Shown here in pieces: positions 7,508 to 14,910 of a DNA stretch of 33,113 nucleotides. A program made the position numbers and the translations under genes. Source of the stretch: Vulcanimicrobiota bacterium (GTDB lineage: Bacteria; Vulcanimicrobiota; Vulcanimicrobiia; Vulcanimicrobiales; Vulcanimicrobiaceae). A model generated the notes under the pieces. That model saw only the letters and a list, made by a program, of their open reading frames with translations. It had not been told where the DNA came from and did not search any database. Each line of letters starts with the position of its first letter. The stretch's first letter is position 1. The DNA is taken from contig JAQBPK010000188.1 of NCBI GenBank assembly GCA_028287565.1, positions 1 to 33,113 of the forward strand. Reading direction: 5' to 3'.

Positions 7508-8023
7508 CTAGCGGTGGTCCCGCCACGGATCGACGTGCGCCTTGCGGCCGTCGCGGTCGAGGTGCCGGCGGTTACCGTTGCCGTTGTACCAGCCGTTGTG
7601 GTTGCCGTTGTTGCGGTTGCGGTTCCAGCGGCGGTCGTCGCGGTCGCTACGGCGACGGTTCCAGTTGCCGTTGTTCGGGTTGTAGTAGTTGGAGTTGCCG
7701 TTCCAGTACGCGTTGTTGTAGTTCGGGTTGGTGTAATAGCCGTTGTTGTAGTTCGCGTTGTTGTAGTAGCCGTTGTTGTAGTTCGGGTTACTCCAGTAGC
7801 CGTTGCTGCTGGTGTAGACGCCGTTGACGTAAACGGGATTGCCGTAGTACGCGTGGTTGTAGTGACGTCCGTCACGGTCGTGGCGCTCGTGCTGGGCGTG
7901 GCGCCGCCAGTGATCGTCTTGGTCGGCCGACGCCGGGCGCGTGCCCTGCTGCAGCATCGCGAGCGAGCTCGATGCCGCGAACACCGCCGCGAAGGCCGCC
8001 AGGGTGAGTCGTCTGCTGAGCAT
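7508..8023 (-). CDS. Secreted Asn/Tyr-rich repeat protein
   Basis: A predicted exported protein of 171 aa, family not recognised. MLSRRLTLAAFAAVFAASSSLA is a clear signal peptide, and GGAGG lies 8 bases before the ATG. Residues about 35-55 are His/Asp/Arg-rich. The middle is low complexity, nearly all Asn, Tyr and Gly, with three decapeptides of the form GYYxNPNYNN (GYWSNPNYNN, GYYNNANYNN, GYYTNPNYNN). The C-terminal third is Arg/Asn/Asp-rich (RRRSDRDDRRWNRNRNNGN). Such composition predicts disorder and possible prion-like self-association, or metal/RNA binding through the charged tail; this is inference. Upstream, a TATCCT at 8063-8058 could be a -10 box giving a leader of about 30 bases. 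The opposite strand has a long Val-rich frame, which is only its antisense shadow. Confidence 0.82.
   Translation of the reverse strand: MLSRRLTLAAFAAVFAASSSLAMLQQGTRPASADQDDHWRRHAQHERHDRDGRHYNHAYYGNPVYVNGVYTSSNGYWSNPNYNNGYYNNANYNNGYYTNPNYNNAYWNGNSNYYNPNNGNWNRRRSDRDDRRWNRNRNNGNHNGWYNGNGNRRHLDRDGRKAHVDPWRDHR
7711..7800 (-). repeat. Three tandem 30-bp coding repeats
   Basis: Units 7711-7740, 7741-7770 and 7771-7800 each begin CGTTGTTGTAGTTCG on the plus strand and end in TAGC. They encode, on the minus strand, the decapeptide GYYxNPNYNN of the Asn/Tyr-rich protein. A degraded fourth unit starts at 7801. The repeats keep the reading frame, so they look like intragenic expansion rather than a CRISPR array. 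Confidence 0.85.
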
Positions 8024-8391
8024 CTGGTCCTCCGAATGATTGCGGATGGATAAGAACAGGATACCCGCAGAACGAAATTTCCCCCGGCGGCGTTCAGCGC
8101 CCGCCGCTCGGCCGCTCGGCGAAACCTGTAAGGATGCTGACGGAATCGGGCCGCGGCCGGCCTCACGATGGTGCTGAAGCCAAAGTCCTCATTTTGCCAC
8201 CCGGTCGGACGCAGCGCTGCCGTGCCGCGAACGGAGGGCACGGCCGGCTGCGTCGTCCCGATGACGGAGGACCCGCTATTGCCCGCCATCGCTTTCGCTT
8301 CGGGCCCGGCGCTGGAAACGCGGACGGTGTGCGCACAGTGCGGCGACTCACGGACGTAGCGTCGTGTGCCACGATGACCTGTCCGGCCGTG
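8024..8391. other. Intergenic region of 368 bases without a convincing gene
   Basis: Lies between the dGTPase stop and the start of the Asn/Tyr-rich gene. The first 110 bases hold the SD, a possible -10 (TATCCT) and the upstream element of the latter. From about 8150 to 8390 there are three short open frames (up to 98 codons), but none has an SD or sensible composition. I do not recognise a tRNA, tmRNA, RNase P or SRP RNA here. A small hairpin TCGTG-TGC-CACGA near 8370 might end the dGTPase transcript. Confidence 0.6.
8073..8129 (-). promoter_or_regulatory. Upstream element resembling one at 6350-6411
   Basis: Reads on the minus strand ACAGGTTTCGCCG, then a tandem GCCGAGCG GCCGAGCG, and ends GGGGAAATTTCG. 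A candidate -10 (TATCCT, 8063-8058) follows about ten bases later. GAAATTTC is itself a perfect palindrome. It shares its two ends with the element in front of glpX. The function is unknown and the match was made by eye. Confidence 0.3.
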
Positions 8392-9681
8392 CTATGCGCG
8401 AGCGACGAACAACCCGCCTTGGCCGGGTAGGGTCAGTCGGCGCCACTGCTCTTCGGCATAGCGATCCGTCATCGTAGCGATGTAGTCACGCGACAGGCGC
8501 TTGAGGGCAAGCGGGTCGGCTCTGTTCTGAAGCTTCGCCGGCGTGATTGCGGCGTCGACGCGTCCCCGCCAATCTATCGGGTACCAGTACGGAAGCCGTG
8601 AGTTTCCCCCGTCGGCAAAGGCACGATAAAGCTCGCGCACGACGGCTTGGCCCGCTTGCTGCAACGTCAATACGGGCCCGGTCAAGATGACACAGGCAAA
8701 TGTGATCGCTTTGTATATCTCCACTTTGCGGACCATGTCCGGCGCTGGTTTGAGCTTGTAGGCATATCGGCGCAGACGGTGCGAGTAAGGTTCGCTGGTC
8801 GTCGATGTGACACAGTCGCTGATGTGCTGGCTCACGAATGACTTGATCAGCGCAATTCGGTCGCCACCAGGCGACGTGCAGCCGCGCACGACGCCCTCGG
8901 TCAACTCAACGACGTCCTGCTCGCGCAACGGGCGCTCGGAGTGAAGCTGCGGATGCTCCTTGCGGTACGATCGCTGTGCTTCCGATAAGATCGACTTGCG
9001 TTGCGTATCGCTTTGCAGATCTTCTTTCGTGACGGTCCCGATGACCAGCGCGTCTTCGAGATCGTGAGCAGAGTACGCGACATCATCCGACCAGTTCATG
9101 ATCTGGCATTCGAACGTGCGCTCCTTCTCGGTGCAAAAGCCCTGAACCAGCGCTTCGTCGCTTTTGTAATATCCCTTCGTAATTCCGCCTGCGGGATCGA
9201 TCGGCTGCGGGTATTTGATGAGTCCGTCGAGCGTCGCTCGGGTGAGATTCAAGCCGGGATAGCGCGGACTCTTGCTTTCCGTATTCGTCAATATCCGAAT
9301 GTTCTGGGCATTGCCGTTGAAGCCGTCGACATCGGACATCTCTTCGTGTAATGCGGCCTCGCCAGCATGCCCGAACGGCGGATGACCGATATCATGTGCG
9401 AGACAAATCGCTTCGACCAGATCTGTGTCGGCGTTTAACCGAAGCGCCAAGCCTTTTCCGATCTGCGCCACCTCGAGCGAATGGGTCAGCCGCGTTCGGT
9501 AGTAGTCCGAAGCGCCCAATCCGTAAACCTGTGTCTTGCCGCCTAACCGCCGGAATGCGGCTGAATGTATAATGCGTGCTCGATCGCGCTCGAAAGGAGT
9601 TCTTTCATCGTTCCGAGCGCGGTCATCGTCTGCGTATTCGCGCGCGAGATCGTCCGACGTGTACTCGTCGAATGGGGACAC
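8392..9681 (-). CDS. dgt: dGTP triphosphohydrolase (HD superfamily)
   Basis: Hydrolyses dGTP (and often other dNTPs) to the nucleoside plus triphosphate. The 429-aa protein shows the family signatures: FERDRARIIHSAAFRRLGGKTQV near the N-terminus, RLTHSLEV (H67), the HD motif AHDIGHPPFGHAGE (H96, D97), and SDDVAYSAHDLED near residue 198. I chose the GTG at 9681 because GGAAGGAG ends six bases upstream; the TTG at 9687 in the longer frame touches the SD and is unlikely. Its stop is followed by the 368-base gap. The upstream small gene ends 17 bases before the start, so the two form an operon. GC is visibly lower than around it (30 of 60 bases at 9241-9300). Besides housekeeping roles, dGTPases are known to act in phage defence by depleting dNTPs; which applies here is open. 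Confidence 0.93.
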   Translation of the reverse strand: MSPFDEYTSDDLAREYADDDRARNDERTPFERDRARIIHSAAFRRLGGKTQVYGLGASDYYRTRLTHSLEVAQIGKGLALRLNADTDLVEAICLAHDIGHPPFGHAGEAALHEEMSDVDGFNGNAQNIRILTNTESKSPRYPGLNLTRATLDGLIKYPQPIDPAGGITKGYYKSDEALVQGFCTEKERTFECQIMNWSDDVAYSAHDLEDALVIGTVTKEDLQSDTQRKSILSEAQRSYRKEHPQLHSERPLREQDVVELTEGVVRGCTSPGGDRIALIKSFVSQHISDCVTSTTSEPYSHRLRRYAYKLKPAPDMVRKVEIYKAITFACVILTGPVLTLQQAGQAVVRELYRAFADGGNSRLPYWYPIDWRGRVDAAITPAKLQNRADPLALKRLSRDYIATMTDRYAEEQWRRLTLPGQGGLFVARA

Positions 9682-9698
9682 CCGCAACTCCTTCCGGT

Positions 9699-10103
9699 TT
9701 ACACTGCGAGCGCTGAGGCGCTCAGACGTTTCGTGTACTGCTCGACATCGGCGGAAATGTCGCCTAACAGATCGTTCGGCAGTCCCCGTTCGTCGCCGCC
9801 TTCCAGAAGCGTCGCTAACGACTGAATGCCTAGGTCGAGACGCTTGTTGAATGCCTTACGCGCGGTAATGCTTTCATCCGAATCCTCTTGGGTGGTTCGG
9901 ACCGTGTCGGAAGCGAGCTCCCAGACCGGCAAGCTGATGACCCATGGCGCCCAACGGGTGAGGTCGTCGCGAACCGTCCAGATCTGATCGTAATCGGAAG
10001 CGGTCCATGCGTCGCGGATGCGTGATAAGACTTCGTGGTACAGCGCTAGCCGTGCGCCGCTCGCTTCCGCGGCTCGTTCCTCGGATACCGCCTGTGCTGT
10101 CAT
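9699..10103 (-). CDS. Unknown small protein upstream of dGTPase
   Basis: 134 aa, no family recognised. It is acidic and predicted mostly helical, starting MTAQAVSEERAAEASG and containing a Trp-rich stretch (IRDAWTASDYDQIWTVRDDL, then RWAPWVISLPVWELASD). There is no signal peptide and no membrane segment. The ATG at 10103 has a strong AGGAGGG 10 bases upstream, and codon use and lower GC match the dGTPase gene, so I regard it as real. It sits first in a two-gene operon with dgt. It could be a regulator or inhibitor of the enzyme, a sensor of infection, or unrelated. The 207 bases upstream (10104-10310) hold no other gene. Confidence 0.75.
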   Translation of the reverse strand: MTAQAVSEERAAEASGARLALYHEVLSRIRDAWTASDYDQIWTVRDDLTRWAPWVISLPVWELASDTVRTTQEDSDESITARKAFNKRLDLGIQSLATLLEGGDERGLPNDLLGDISADVEQYTKRLSASALAV

Positions 10104-10310
10104 GCCGTCTGCCCTCCTGAATTCAATCTACCCAGCGATTGTGCCATATGGCTGGCATTCCCACTCTATCGAGGCCTTGCTATCTTCTCTATCGGCACGC
10201 AGCCCTCCCGGCGCGCCGCCTCCACAGTGCGAACGCAGCGGACAGCTCCGGCATCAGCGCGTGGCGTTCGAGGCTCGACACCCCCGAGCCCCGAAGATGC
10301 CCGGCGGCGC

Positions 10311-11384
10311 TTACCAGACCACGTGCCAGTCGACGATCGGCACCTGCGTGCCGTTGGCGAGCGTGAGAATTCCGTTGCCGCTCGCGTCGGTGGTGAACGT
10401 GGCGACCGACGTGCCCGCCGGCGAAGTGATCGTGCCGTTCACCGTGACGGCGCCGTTTGCGGCGGTCGAGCTCGTCACGACCAGCGTATTTCCGCCGGGA
10501 AGCGTTCCGGTGAGGCTCACCGCGGCGAGGTTTCCGTCGGCGTCGAACGTGACGCTTCCGGTGAGCACCGACGAGCCCAGCTGCGTGCCGCCGGAGATCG
10601 TGAACGGCGGTGCCGCGGAGAGCGTGAGCCCGCCGAGCCCGGCTTTGAACGACGTGCCGTTGCGCGTTCCGGTGAACGTCGTATCGTTCGATGAATCCAT
10701 CGCGACCGTCGCGTTCACTGCGGCTTGGTGGCCGAACGAGGCATTGATCGACGGTTTGGGATCGTTCGCAATGCGCCCGGTCGTCGCGGTGTACGCGCTC
10801 GCGCTGAGCGATGCGGCGTGGCCGTACTGCGCGATCGGCGTGGTGGAAGTGCCGGGATAGAACGCGGACGTCACGGTCCACGAGCCGCTTCCGGTCGAGC
10901 CGGTGAGCGTATACGCGCTCTTGCGCACGCCGAGCTGCGCGTGTGCCTGGTTGAACGTGGTGACGGTGCGCGAGATCGTTTCCGTGCCGCCGCTCACCGC
11001 GCGGGTCGCGATGGCGTCGCGCTCGACCTGCGTGCAAGCGTCGTCGTAGTAGTGGATCGTCTCGACCGTGATCGAGTTGTCGGCGTTCACGGTGACGGTG
11101 CGCGTGGTGCGGTGCTTGCACGCGTGCGGCAGCGCCTGCGCGCTGCGGCTCGCCGATGACGTGCCGAGGCCACCGTTGCCGATGCCCGCGTCGGCTTCGC
11201 CGGTGTCGATGGGTTCGAACGCGGCGTCGGTGGCGGATTGCGCGATGTCGCTCGGGCTCAGCGACGGTGCGTTGTTGGTGGGGTTATTCGCGGGAATCGA
11301 GGATGCCGGCGAGGTTCCGCCGCCTCCGCCGCATCCGGCGAGAAGCGCGGCGGCAACATATGCCGCAAGCAGGGATGGACGCAT
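10311..11384 (-). CDS. Predicted lipoprotein of unknown function
   Basis: 357 aa. The N-terminus MRPSLLAAYVAAALLAGC is a lipoprotein signal with lipobox LLAGC, followed by a Gly run and a Ser/Pro/Asn linker. AGGAGG lies 8 bases before this ATG, so it is preferred over the frame's upstream starts. The mature part is rich in Thr, Ser, Gly and Val in alternating strands (TTFTGTRNGTSFKAG, VLTGSVTFDADGN, LTGTLPGGNTLVV), suggesting a beta-sandwich or beta-barrel-like surface protein. A pair of Cys (in HACKHRT and DDACTQV) might form a disulfide. I recognise no domain. It is divergent from the sulfite dehydrogenase operon over 188 bases. Confidence 0.8.
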   Translation of the reverse strand: MRPSLLAAYVAAALLAGCGGGGGTSPASSIPANNPTNNAPSLSPSDIAQSATDAAFEPIDTGEADAGIGNGGLGTSSASRSAQALPHACKHRTTRTVTVNADNSITVETIHYYDDACTQVERDAIATRAVSGGTETISRTVTTFNQAHAQLGVRKSAYTLTGSTGSGSWTVTSAFYPGTSTTPIAQYGHAASLSASAYTATTGRIANDPKPSINASFGHQAAVNATVAMDSSNDTTFTGTRNGTSFKAGLGGLTLSAAPPFTISGGTQLGSSVLTGSVTFDADGNLAAVSLTGTLPGGNTLVVTSSTAANGAVTVNGTITSPAGTSVATFTTDASGNGILTLANGTQVPIVDWHVVW

Positions 11385-11572
11385 GAATGACCTCCTGTCG
11401 TACGTGGGCGATGGGTCGAGCGTACGTCCGGCGCGACCCGGCTGCATTGGACCGGCCTGAGGGCGAGATGAAAAGTGCATTACGCGCGGTGCTCCGGATC
11501 ACACGCGAGGAAACCCGGCGTGCGGCGTGAACGACAGCCGCAATCGGGTCGGTGCGCACAGGAGGTTCTCTC

Positions 11573-12769
11573 ATGGAGCTCGGTCGTGGCCGTTTTCTCG
11601 CCGCCGCCGGTGCGGCGCTTGCCGCAGGCGCGCTGCCGCGCGCAGCCCTTGCGCAGACGGTGCAGCTGCCGTTCGACAACGGAACGCGTCCGCTGGTCGC
11701 GTTTCCGCAGAAGCGCCCGCTGATTTTGCTCACGCCGCGCCCGCCGCAGCTCGAGACGCCGTTCGAGGTGTTCAACGCGGGCGTGTACACGCCGAACGAC
11801 GCGTTCTACGTGCGCTGGCACCTCGCGAACATCCCGCAATCGGTCGACGCGAGCGCGCACCGCATCGCGGTGAGCGGTGCGGTGAATACGGCGCTGTCGC
11901 TCTCGATGGACGATCTCGCAAAGATGCCCGCCGTGGAAATCGCGGCAGTGAACCAGTGTTCGGGGAACTCGCGCGGATTGTTCACGCCGCGCGCGATCGG
12001 CGGTGAGTGGGGCAACGGCGCGATGGGCAACGCGCTGTGGACCGGCGTCCGCCTGCGCGACATCCTCGACCGCGCCGGTGTCAAAGCGGGCGCGAAGCAG
12101 GTGCAGTTCGACGGGCTGGATACGGCGGTGCTGCCCGGCACGCCCGATTTCAAGAAGTCGCTCGATGTGGACGTCGCGCGCGGCGACGACGTAATCGTGG
12201 CGTACGCGATGAACGGCGAGCCGCTCCCGGTGCTCAACGGCTATCCGGTGCGGCTGATCGTCCCGGGCTGGTTCGCCACGTACTGGGTGAAGATGCTCTC
12301 GGCGATCACCGTGCTCGACAAGACGGACGACAACTTCTGGATGAAGACCGCGTACCGCATCCCGGACACACCCGGCAACAGCGTCGTGCCGGGCGCGACC
12401 GGCTACCCAACGATTCCGATAAACAGGATGGCGGTGCGCTCGTTCATCACCAACATCCCCGACGGCGCTCCATTCAAGCGGGGCCGGAACGAGCTCCGGG
12501 GGATCGCGTTCGACGGCGGAAGCGGGATCAAACGCGTCGAGCTGTCGATGGACGGCGGAACGACGTGGCGCGAGGTCGCGCTCGAACGCGATTACGGGAA
12601 GTACAGCTTCCGGCGCTTCGCCGGCGAGTGGGTCGTTGCACCCGGCACGTATACGGTGGCCGTGCGCGCGACCGCGAACGACGGCGCGGTGCAGCAAGCG
12701 ACGCCGATCTGGAATCCCAGCGGCTACCTGCGCTCCTCGATCGAGACGTACAAGGTGAGCGTGATATGA
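11573..12769 (+). CDS. sorA: Sulfite dehydrogenase, molybdopterin subunit (SorA/SoxC-like)
   Basis: A sulfite-oxidase-family molybdoenzyme, 398 aa, predicted periplasmic; it would oxidise sulfite to sulfate and pass electrons to cytochrome c. The molybdenum-ligand Cys is in the family motif NQCSGNSRG (C129). The core continues with GNALWTGVRLRDIL and GYPVRLIVPGW, and the C-terminal Mo-co dimerisation domain runs from about residue 285, with VELSMDGGTTWREV. The signal sequence MELGRGRFLAAAGAALAAG looks like a Tat leader, but the twin Arg is split (R-G-R). AGGAGG 7 bases upstream fixes the ATG at 11573. Its stop overlaps the ATG of the cytochrome gene by 4 nt (ATGA). Other sulfur-compound sulfoxidases in this family cannot be excluded, but the linked cytochrome favours SorAB. 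Confidence 0.88.
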   Translation: MELGRGRFLAAAGAALAAGALPRAALAQTVQLPFDNGTRPLVAFPQKRPLILLTPRPPQLETPFEVFNAGVYTPNDAFYVRWHLANIPQSVDASAHRIAVSGAVNTALSLSMDDLAKMPAVEIAAVNQCSGNSRGLFTPRAIGGEWGNGAMGNALWTGVRLRDILDRAGVKAGAKQVQFDGLDTAVLPGTPDFKKSLDVDVARGDDVIVAYAMNGEPLPVLNGYPVRLIVPGWFATYWVKMLSAITVLDKTDDNFWMKTAYRIPDTPGNSVVPGATGYPTIPINRMAVRSFITNIPDGAPFKRGRNELRGIAFDGGSGIKRVELSMDGGTTWREVALERDYGKYSFRRFAGEWVVAPGTYTVAVRATANDGAVQQATPIWNPSGYLRSSIETYKVSVI

Positions 12770-13116
12770 CGAAACAGTCGCTGACCGTACTCGCATGCGT
12801 CGCGGCGCTCGGCGCGGCGGCTCTCGGCGCGAACGCTTTCGCGGCGGGCAAGCCGGCGCCGCCGAAAGGCACCGCGACGATCTCGCTCCCGGGCGACGCG
12901 GGAATGGCGTACAAACCCGGCGCCGGTGTCGGCGCTGTGCAGGCAGCTTGCCTGAGCTGTCACTCCTCGGCGTACGTCTCGACACAGCCGCTCCTGACAA
13001 AAGCGCAATGGACGGCCGAGGTCGTCAAGATGAAGAACGCGTACGGCGCGCCGATCGCGGACGACCAAGTCCCGGTGATCGTGGACTACCTCACAACAAA
13101 CTACGGCAAGCCGTAA
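12766..13116 (+). CDS. sorB: Monoheme cytochrome c subunit of sulfite dehydrogenase (SorB-like)
   Basis: A 116-aa secreted c-type cytochrome that would accept electrons from the molybdenum subunit. MTKQSLTVLACVAALGAAAL to about residue 27 is a signal peptide ending AFAAG. The heme-binding CxxCH is CLSCH at residues 62-66; the distal Met is probably M89 in VVKMKNAYG. The length and C-terminal VPVIVDYLTTNYG helix match SorB-type cytochromes next to SorA. The start overlaps the sorA stop, so translation is coupled. It ends two bases before the convergent AraC gene stop, without an obvious terminator between them. Confidence 0.9.
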   Translation: MTKQSLTVLACVAALGAAALGANAFAAGKPAPPKGTATISLPGDAGMAYKPGAGVGAVQAACLSCHSSAYVSTQPLLTKAQWTAEVVKMKNAYGAPIADDQVPVIVDYLTTNYGKP

Positions 13117-13118
13117 CG

Positions 13119-13976
13119 CTAGCGGCTCGTCTTTCCGGCCGACATAGCGCGATCCGTCTCGGCGCGCAGGCGGCCCGGCGTCATGCCGAACGTGCGGCGG
13201 AACGCAGTGATGAATGCGCTCGGCGATGCGTAGCCGGCGTTGAAGGCGGAGTCGTTGAGGGAGCCGCCGGCGGCGAGCGAACATGCTGCGCCGAGTAGCC
13301 GCATGCGGCGTTGCCAGCGGCCTATGCTGCAGCCGGTCTGCGTAACGAACAGCCGCTCCAGCGTGCGCGCGCTGGTACCCGCGATCTCCGCGAACCGTTG
13401 GCGGTCGATCGTCGCGTCCCCGGCGGCAAGACAGTGCTCGGCTGCGCGCAGCGCGCGCGGATCAGATGGAAACGCGAGCGCGAACGGCACGCCGGCGAGC
13501 GCGTGAACTTCGTCGAAGATCACCTCGATCAGATGCCGGTCGGATGCTTCGCGAGCATCGAGCGCGCCGCGTTCGACGTTGCGCTCGATGAGCTCGCGCA
13601 GCAGCGGCGTCACCGCGACGGCACGCGACGGTGCGATGTCGATTCGCATGCGCGACACGTCGAGATACAGCATGCGCACGTCGATCCGTTCGGAGGCGTG
13701 CAGCTGGACCGGGACGCCGTCGGCGACGAGCATTCCGTGATCGGTGGAAATCGTTGCGAGCAGACCGGCCGCGCGCGCGAGGCACGCACCCGAGCGAGCC
13801 GCGATAAGGCGGTGCCAGCCCGGCGGCCCCGGCGGCTGCAGCGTGCTGCCGCGAAAGCCGAGGCCGAACCAGCGCACCGGGTGCCCGTCGTCGTGGCGAA
13901 AACGCGACACCGCGCGGCCGGATCGCGAAAGACGGCCGGGGGTTGAATCGGCTATGCTCACGGTATGCAGCACCAT
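13119..13976 (-). CDS. AraC-family transcriptional regulator
   Basis: A DNA-binding regulator of 285 aa. The N-terminal half is a cupin-like sensor domain (GWHRLIAARSG..., TISTDHGMLVADGVPVQLHASE, RMLYLDVS). The C-terminal AraC/XylS double helix-turn-helix runs from about residue 190, with FAEIAGTSARTLERLF and then SLNDSAFNAGYASPSAFITAFRRTFGMTPG, the diagnostic second HTH. The ATG at 13976 has GGGAG a few bases upstream and is used here, although it places the start 12 bases inside the divergent VOC gene. GTGs at 13961 and 13910 are alternatives. AraC proteins of this cupin type often control a neighbouring transporter or oxidoreductase gene; the divergent VOC gene is the natural candidate target. 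Confidence 0.9.
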   Translation of the reverse strand: MVLHTVSIADSTPGRLSRSGRAVSRFRHDDGHPVRWFGLGFRGSTLQPPGPPGWHRLIAARSGACLARAAGLLATISTDHGMLVADGVPVQLHASERIDVRMLYLDVSRMRIDIAPSRAVAVTPLLRELIERNVERGALDAREASDRHLIEVIFDEVHALAGVPFALAFPSDPRALRAAEHCLAAGDATIDRQRFAEIAGTSARTLERLFVTQTGCSIGRWQRRMRLLGAACSLAAGGSLNDSAFNAGYASPSAFITAFRRTFGMTPGRLRAETDRAMSAGKTSR

Positions 13977-14369
13977 CGAGCTCCCTTCAACGCGGTCGCG
14001 CACTTCGCGATCAACGCCGACGACGTCGAGCGCGCGCGGGGTTTCTACGAATCGGTGTTCGGATGGCACTTCCACGCCTGGGGCCCGCCGAACTTCTACC
14101 AAATTCAGGCCGGCGGGCCGCCTGAAGGCGCGCTCCAGGGCCGGCGCGAGCTGATTCCGGGCGTACGCACGATCGGCTACGAGTGCACCGTCTCCGTGGA
14201 AGATCTCGGCGCGACCCTGGACGCGGTCCGCGCCGCCGGCGGGACGGTTGTGATGGAGCCGGTCACGATCCCGACCGTCGGCGACCTGGCCTTCGTCGAA
14301 GACACCGAGGGGAACGTCGTGGGCGTGATGCGGTACGACATGGAGTACGAAGACCAGTCGCGCGCCTGA
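13965..14369 (+). CDS. VOC (glyoxalase/bleomycin resistance) family protein
   Basis: 134 aa, one vicinal-oxygen-chelate domain made of two beta-alpha-beta-beta-beta modules. The first begins NAVAHFAINADDVERARGFY and the second YECTVSVEDLGATLDAVRAAGG, ending FVEDTEGNVVGVMRYD. It resembles the YdeM/YdcJ-like VOC proteins with a conserved FYExVFGW, whose function is mostly unknown. No SD precedes the ATG; a TATGCT ends six bases before it, which suggests a leaderless transcript. Its 5' end overlaps the divergent AraC start by 12 bases. A tautomerase and a cupin gene follow on the same strand after 51 and 91 bases, so all three may be involved in handling small carbonyl compounds. Confidence 0.88.
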   Translation: MQHHRAPFNAVAHFAINADDVERARGFYESVFGWHFHAWGPPNFYQIQAGGPPEGALQGRRELIPGVRTIGYECTVSVEDLGATLDAVRAAGGTVVMEPVTIPTVGDLAFVEDTEGNVVGVMRYDMEYEDQSRA

Positions 14370-14420
14370 GGCGCCAGCGTCCCGGCAACCGCCGGCGGCG
14401 CGGAACGGGTTGCAGGTCCG

Positions 14421-14819
14421 ATGCCGTACCTCCAGCTCGACCTGCCGCGCTCTATTTCTCCGGCGCAGAAACAGCGGCTGGCGCGGGCGCTCGCGGAGCG
14501 CTATGCCGACCTCATGGAAACGGCGCAGCATATCCCGGCGGTCTGCATTCGCGACACAACGCACAGCGGACCGTTTCGCATCGAAGACGGCACGATCCGT
14601 GAAGTGGCGGTCCTCATGTGCGACGTTCGCCGCGGCCGCGACGCGGATCAGCGCGAGCGCGCGGCACGCGGTTTGATCGAGCTGATAGCCGGCGAGACGG
14701 GCATCGACCCGCTGCGCGTCGTGGTGGAATTCACGCAGCACGAGGCCACCGAGATGTTCCGCTACGGCGCCTTCGCTCCGGAGTGGCAATCCGGCGAAGC
14801 GAGCGCAAATCCGCGATAG
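14421..14819 (+). CDS. Tautomerase-superfamily (4-oxalocrotonate tautomerase-like) protein
   Basis: 132 aa. The protein begins MPYLQLDLPRSISPAQKQ: after Met removal, Pro1 would be the catalytic base of the tautomerase/MIF superfamily, and the LDLP strand plus the long helix match that fold. It is twice the length of classical 4-OT (about 60 aa), with a second beta-alpha unit from about residue 62 (IREVAVLMCDVRRG), as in fused tautomerases. The second unit has no N-terminal Pro, as expected. The substrate is unknown. Only a weak SD (GCAGGT) precedes the ATG. It lies downstream of the VOC gene. Confidence 0.82.
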   Translation: MPYLQLDLPRSISPAQKQRLARALAERYADLMETAQHIPAVCIRDTTHSGPFRIEDGTIREVAVLMCDVRRGRDADQRERAARGLIELIAGETGIDPLRVVVEFTQHEATEMFRYGAFAPEWQSGEASANPR

Positions 14820-14910
14820 CGGTAGCGGCGACTCGCGATTACGGCGCCGCACGCCGAGAGGCCGGTGCTCCGCGGCTACGGAACGTTCCGGCACCGGAGG
14901 AACAGCTGAT

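Noticed and set aside
7650-7830. Regular 30-bp repeats resembling a CRISPR array
   Set aside because: The units are contiguous with no spacers, keep the minus-strand reading frame and encode GYYxNPNYNN.
7514-8053. Val-rich open frame on the plus strand
   Set aside because: Antisense to the Asn/Tyr-rich gene; Val results from reading AAC/TAC repeats backwards.
8150-8390. Small ORFs of 63-98 codons between dgt and the Asn/Tyr-rich gene
   Set aside because: No SD, composition like random GC-rich frames, no recognisable domain.
10140-10165. TGGCAC as a sigma-54 -24 element upstream of the dgt operon
   Set aside because: The -12 TTGC is missing at the correct spacing.
12007-12765. Long plus-strand frame running through sorA in another phase into sorB
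   Set aside because: Only its last 116 codons are sorB; the remainder is an out-of-frame shadow of sorA.
13980-14894. N-terminal 300 codons of a 591-codon minus-strand frame containing the AraC gene
   Set aside because: Antisense to the VOC and tautomerase genes; AraC homology and an SD begin at 13976.
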